From the NCBI GenBank assembly GCA_951812925.1, contig OX638368.1:13099994-13163993 (forward strand): a DNA stretch of 64,000 bases. The letters run 5' to 3'. The notes beneath the pieces are model-generated. The model saw only the letters and a list, made by a program, of their open reading frames with translations, did no database searches and had not been told where the DNA came from. The translations under genes and the position numbers were made by a program. This DNA comes from Calliopum simillimum. Lineage: Eukaryota; Arthropoda; Insecta; Diptera; Lauxaniidae. Of the stretch, positions 60,671 to 64,000 are shown in pieces. Position 1 is the stretch's first letter. Each line of letters opens with the position of its first letter.

Positions 60671-60828
60671 CTGCTGTACTTCCCAAAACCGTGGCTGCTC
60701 ACTTTCGGAAGATGTACGTAGGTTTATGATCAAAGTCGGAGAAGCTCGGATTTTTTTATGTGCTACAGATTTTTTGAACCAAAAAAAAAAAAAAAAATAT
60801 ACATAAACTGAGTAAGTATGTATGTTTA

Positions 60829-61743
60829 TTAGACCGGGTCGTAGTTTAGGTTCATCCTGAAACCCATTCAAAAGTTAGAAGGACTCTTAAAAACGGTGTC
60901 TGCAGAATTTTTTTTTTTTTTTTCATTCTGAGAAAACCAATGGAGCAGTTTTGGTTTTACTGGAGGCTCGTTTTGGCTAAAAAATAAATTTTTTTTATTA
61001 GAAAATGGGTACTCAAGAGTGCTTTAAAAATAAAGACTATATTCCTACAAAAAATTTTGGAGTTTAAAAACTTTTTTTTTGGGATACAGATAATATTCGG
61101 TTTCGAAAAACGTTTTTTTAGGTTTTTCAATAAAGAGGTCGGAAAAATAACTCAGGAACAAAGCATCTAACGAAAAAAGTGTATTCGGTAAAAATGCTCA
61201 AAATTGTCAAAAAAATACGTGTGAATTTTTTGCAGAATTTTTTATTAGATTTTTTATGATTTTTAAAAATTAGTCAAAAAAAAAATTTCCTAAAATTCTG
61301 AAAAAATTCACACCAATTCTTTGCAGGATCCTTAGAATTTGTGTTAAGTAAACCTGAAAGCTGAAAACTCAATTTGATAAATTTTTAAAAAAATAAAAAT
61401 TCCGAAAATTCTGAAAAAAACCTCACATCAACATTTTTTTCGTTAGATGCTTTGCTTTTGAGTAAAAAATCGTTTTGTTGACAGCTTAATTGAAAATCAT
61501 AAAAAAATCGATTTTATGTTGCGAATATTATCTATATCCCAAAAAAAATGCATAATTTTTAAACGTTAAAATTTTTCTTAAAACATAGTCTATATTTCTA
61601 AAGCACCTTTGTGCATTCATTTTGTAATGGAAAAAATTTATGACCAAAAAACTTGTTTTTTTAGCTAAAATGGGCCTTCAGTAGATTCAAAAGTGCTCCA
61701 ATGTTTTTTCTTTTTGATTATTTTTTAATGTCGCAGTCTAGTG
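60829..61743. mobile_element. foldback element, D family, copy 2
   Basis: The left end TTATTAGACCGGGTCG matches the copy at 49241. The right end (TCGCAGTCTA near 61731-61740) is degraded. Arms pair through AACCAATGGAGCAGTTTTGG / GTGCTCCAATG, AAATAAAGACTATATTCCTA / ATAGTCTATATTTCTAAAGC and AAAGCATCTAACGAAAAAAG / TTTTTTCGTTAGATGCTTTG. The centre lies near 61290. It is longer than copy 1. Confidence 0.85.
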
Positions 61744-61759
61744 TATACTCTGACATATA

Positions 61760-63050
61760 AAGGGTGTTTTTTTTAGAGGTTTGTTTTTTGAATAGAGATG
61801 AAACTGGCATTTTGTAGTCAAATCTGGCAACTCTAATGTCATTTATGTTCAGTTTGGTTTGCCATTTCATCATGAACAAGTTGACAAAAGAACAACGCTT
61901 GCAAATGGTGCAAATTTATTTCGAAAATAATGGTTCAGTTCGCGAAGTTTACCGCAAGCTCCGTCCATTTTATGGTCGACATAATCGTCCATCAGAGCAA
62001 TTAATTCGGTTAACCATGGATCGTTTTCGCACTACGTTTACTCTATGTGATAATACGCATCCGCAGAGACGTCGAACAGTGCGCACCGAAGAAACAATTG
62101 CCGCTGTAGAGCAAAATGTTGAAGAGGACCCGAATGAATCGATTCGCCACCGTGCACAGCAATTGGAGCTTTGTCCATCAACTTTATGGAAGATTTTGCG
62201 CAAAGATCTTGGCTTGCGACCTTACAAGATCCAGCTTGTGCAAGAATTAAAGCCGCGAGACCATGCAATGCGTCGTGATTTTGGTGTATGGGCCGAAAAT
62301 GAGATTGATCTCGATGCTGATTTTCATCGCAAAATTTTGTTCAGTGATGAGGCTCATTTTTGGTTGAATGGCAAAATTGCCGCATTTGGAGTAAACAGAA
62401 TCCACATGAGACCCTTGAGACGCCATTACATCCACAAAAACTGACTGTTTGGTGTGCTCTATGGGCTGGTGGAGTCATTGGGCCATACTTCTTCCGAAAT
62501 AATGCTGGAGAGTCAGTTACCGTTAATGGAGACCGGTATAGAGCCATGATAACAGACTATTTTGTTCCCGAATTGGATGGCATGAATGTGGATGAGTTGT
62601 GGTTCCAACAAGACGGCGCTACATGCCACACAGCGCACGTCACAATTGATTTATTGAAGGAAACATTCGATGAGCGCATAATTTCGCGGAATGGACCTGT
62701 CAATTGGCCACCAAGATCGTGTGATTTGACACCATTGGATTATTTTCTTTGGGGATATGTGAAATAGCTCGTCTACGTCAACAAACCAGAAACGTTAGGG
62801 GACTTGGAAGCCAACATTCGTGGCGTTATTGCCGACATACGGCCCCATATGCTCGAAAAAGTGGTTGAAAATTGGACCTGTAGAATTGGCTTTATTCGAG
62901 CCAGCCGCGGCGGCCACATGCCTAAAATCATATTTAAGCATTAATGGCATAAAATTATCCTTCCAATAAAGCCAAATTAATGGACATTAAAACGATTTTC
63001 TTGTGTTTTATTTCAATTCGAAGTTCTATACCTCTAAAAAAAACACCCTT
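61760..63050 (+). mobile_element. rosa-like (DD41D) Tc1/mariner transposon, defective
   Basis: The terminal inverted repeats are AAGGGTGTTTTTTTTAGAGG at 61760 and CCTCTAAAAAAAACACCCTT ending at 63050, flanked by TA at 61758-61759 and 63051-63052. The ends are almost perfect, so the copy may still be a substrate for a working transposase. It is inserted just beyond the right end of the D-family foldback. Confidence 0.95.
61872..62944 (+). pseudogene. rosa-like transposase with a frameshift and a premature stop
   Basis: The best start is the ATG at 61872 (MNKLTKEQRLQMVQIYFENN), because the family begins this way; the upstream ATG at 61836 is less likely. The N-terminal helix-turn-helix region covers about residues 1-110, with WKILRKDLGLRPYKIQLVQE following. 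The first catalytic Asp is in FSDEAHFWLNG. A short deletion right after NG (near 62372) shifts the frame; the protein resumes as QNCRIWSKQNP. The second Asp lies in WFQQDGATCHTAH and the third in CDLTPLDYFLWG, with 41 residues between them (DD41D). A TAG at 62764 follows WGYVK. Coding sequence continues beyond it to a TAA at 62942, ending in PKIIFKH, the usual family end. All three catalytic residues remain but the protein is broken twice. Without those lesions it would be about 350-360 residues. Confidence 0.93.
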
Positions 63051-63052
63051 TA

Positions 63053-64000
63053 TGTATCTGAGAATGAAAACATTTTCGTTGTTGTCCTTATTTCGTTTTC
63101 TAAAATATTTTCTTTCGCATGTCTAACAAATGCTTTCCCCTTAAGCTAGAAAAGTTTTATTTGAAAAAGTAAAAGATTGGCATACACTATTTAGCAGCTA
63201 CATAACTGGTTTTTATCTTTAGCAGCAACAAAATCTCAAACAAAGTTGTGCACATTGGTTGGTTTGCACATGAAATATTGAGCTTAAGCAATATTCTAAA
63301 GTATAATTTAAATTCGTTTTGTAAATTAAGTACTTGCAAAAACTGCCTCTACGGGTCATCAATGAAAAAAAAAAATCCTTGGCTTACGCAGATTTTCTTT
63401 TCATCCTAATTGCTTTGCTCCACCTAGAAAAAAAAATAACGTGTCTTAACATTTTGAATAAAAACTTTTACTAACTTTTTGAATTTGGTTCCACGGTCTG
63501 GGGTCAATAGAACGTTATTTTTCTAAAGAATTTTGTTATTACTCTACGTTGCATATTTTTAGGCGCATTCATGTCTGTCTGTTGTCACTTGTCGTCTGCT
63601 ACGTGTGACCGTTTTGTTAAATGTATGTTGATGTCGACGACACGTTGTTGCTTCCTTGCAAAACTGAAACTTACTTTACACCACGTACCTACATACATAC
63701 TTACATTTATACAAGCTCAGACAAAGCTATGCAAAGAAACATGAGCACACAAATGATTATGTTGAGTGTGTATCCTTGCAAAAGGAATTTTCATTGTTTT
63801 ATTGTGGCAGCCACTTTTCTTGACAGTTACTTTATAATTTGTCAAATGAGCTACACTGTTACAATAAGAATATTTTCTCTCAGCTAAAGCGCCGAAAAGT
63901 ATGCAACAAAACTTGCAAAACTTTTTAAACGCAACAGCAGTGCCTATCACAGTAAACACAAAAAAAAAAACACAGAATAATTATCACCTGTCAGTGTGGT
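63053..64000. other. AT-rich DNA without recognised genes
   Basis: Frames at 63621-63887 and 63717-63959 overlap on opposite strands and have no domain. Confidence 0.5.

Noticed and set aside
61970..62547. Minus-strand frames across the rosa-like element
   Set aside because: Antisense shadows of the transposase coding region.
1..64000. CRISPR arrays, bacterial promoters, operons, phage genes
   Set aside because: The tandem repeats lack unique spacers of constant length, and all recognised proteins are animal transposon proteins.
1..64000. tRNA and rRNA genes
   Set aside because: I looked for a B-box-like GGTTCGAATCC with a paired acceptor stem and found none. The TTCGAATCAGCC strings are maT terminal repeats.

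Overview
The window looks like a piece of a large, AT-rich, transposon-laden insect genome, most likely a higher fly. The evidence is the repeat content: a maT/Tc1-mariner transposase (DD37D), mariner (DD34D) relics, a rosa-like transposase (DD41D, a type first described from a tephritid fruit fly), INE-1/HINE-like repeats with the usual dipteran wording, and I/Jockey-type LINE ends. I see no bacterial operon, no convincing host exon, no tRNA and no rRNA. The window is best read as intergenic or intronic DNA. Nearly every short open frame is a chance reading of AT-rich or repeat DNA.

Layout. 1-1.98 kb: a foldback element (foldback B) whose left arm is split by a second foldback (A, 231-1191) flanked by a TAGG duplication; a possible right end of a pogo-like element ends at 159. 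2-11 kb: AT-rich DNA, a decayed mariner (4.8-5.2 kb), two short MITEs (7.5 and 8.4 kb) and a degenerate tandem array (8.6-9.6 kb). 11.2-11.9 kb: a nearly perfect 690-bp hairpin. 15.8-16.6 kb: a TA-flanked element whose second, truncated copy lies at 55.6-56.2 kb. 18-20 kb: a small MITE and a tandem array. 22 kb: the 3' end of a LINE ORF2. 25.5-26.7 and 32.4-33.7 kb: two closely related maT transposons in the same orientation, the second with an intact 350-residue transposase. 27-31 kb: foldbacks, MITEs and a pogo-like relic. 33.7-36.3 kb: tandem arrays rich in GCATGC/ATGCGAT, then a MITE. 36.8-37.7 kb: a 5'-truncated LINE with a (TAA)n tail. 38.6-39.3 kb: an INE-1-like repeat. 39.4-41.0 kb: a decayed pogo-like element carrying eight copies of GGGGCACATTTGAC. 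43.6-49 kb: degenerate repeats, an internally deleted mariner, an INE-1-like repeat and a MITE. 49.2-49.9 and 60.8-61.7 kb: two members of one foldback family. 53.6-55.0 kb: an unassigned 1.3-kb element with long terminal inverted repeats. 56.55-63.05 kb: an almost continuous stack of a foldback with tandemly duplicated arms, a second foldback holding a nested TA-flanked element, a third foldback, and a rosa-like transposon.

The most interesting signal is a set of TA-flanked elements whose ends begin GGGGA. They carry repeated inverted copies of a family-specific terminal motif: GGGGCACATTTGAC, TGTACCTTGGACC, a TGGTATA-type motif and CGGTTGTGGGCACC. Two of them retain pogo/Tigger-like protein fragments. 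The second is a network of giant foldback elements (B, C, D) that share a core and are nested in one another.

No element looks like a host gene system. The only frame likely to encode a working protein is the maT transposase at 32473-33525. Its product could in principle act on the matching ends of the broken copy at 25462-26742.
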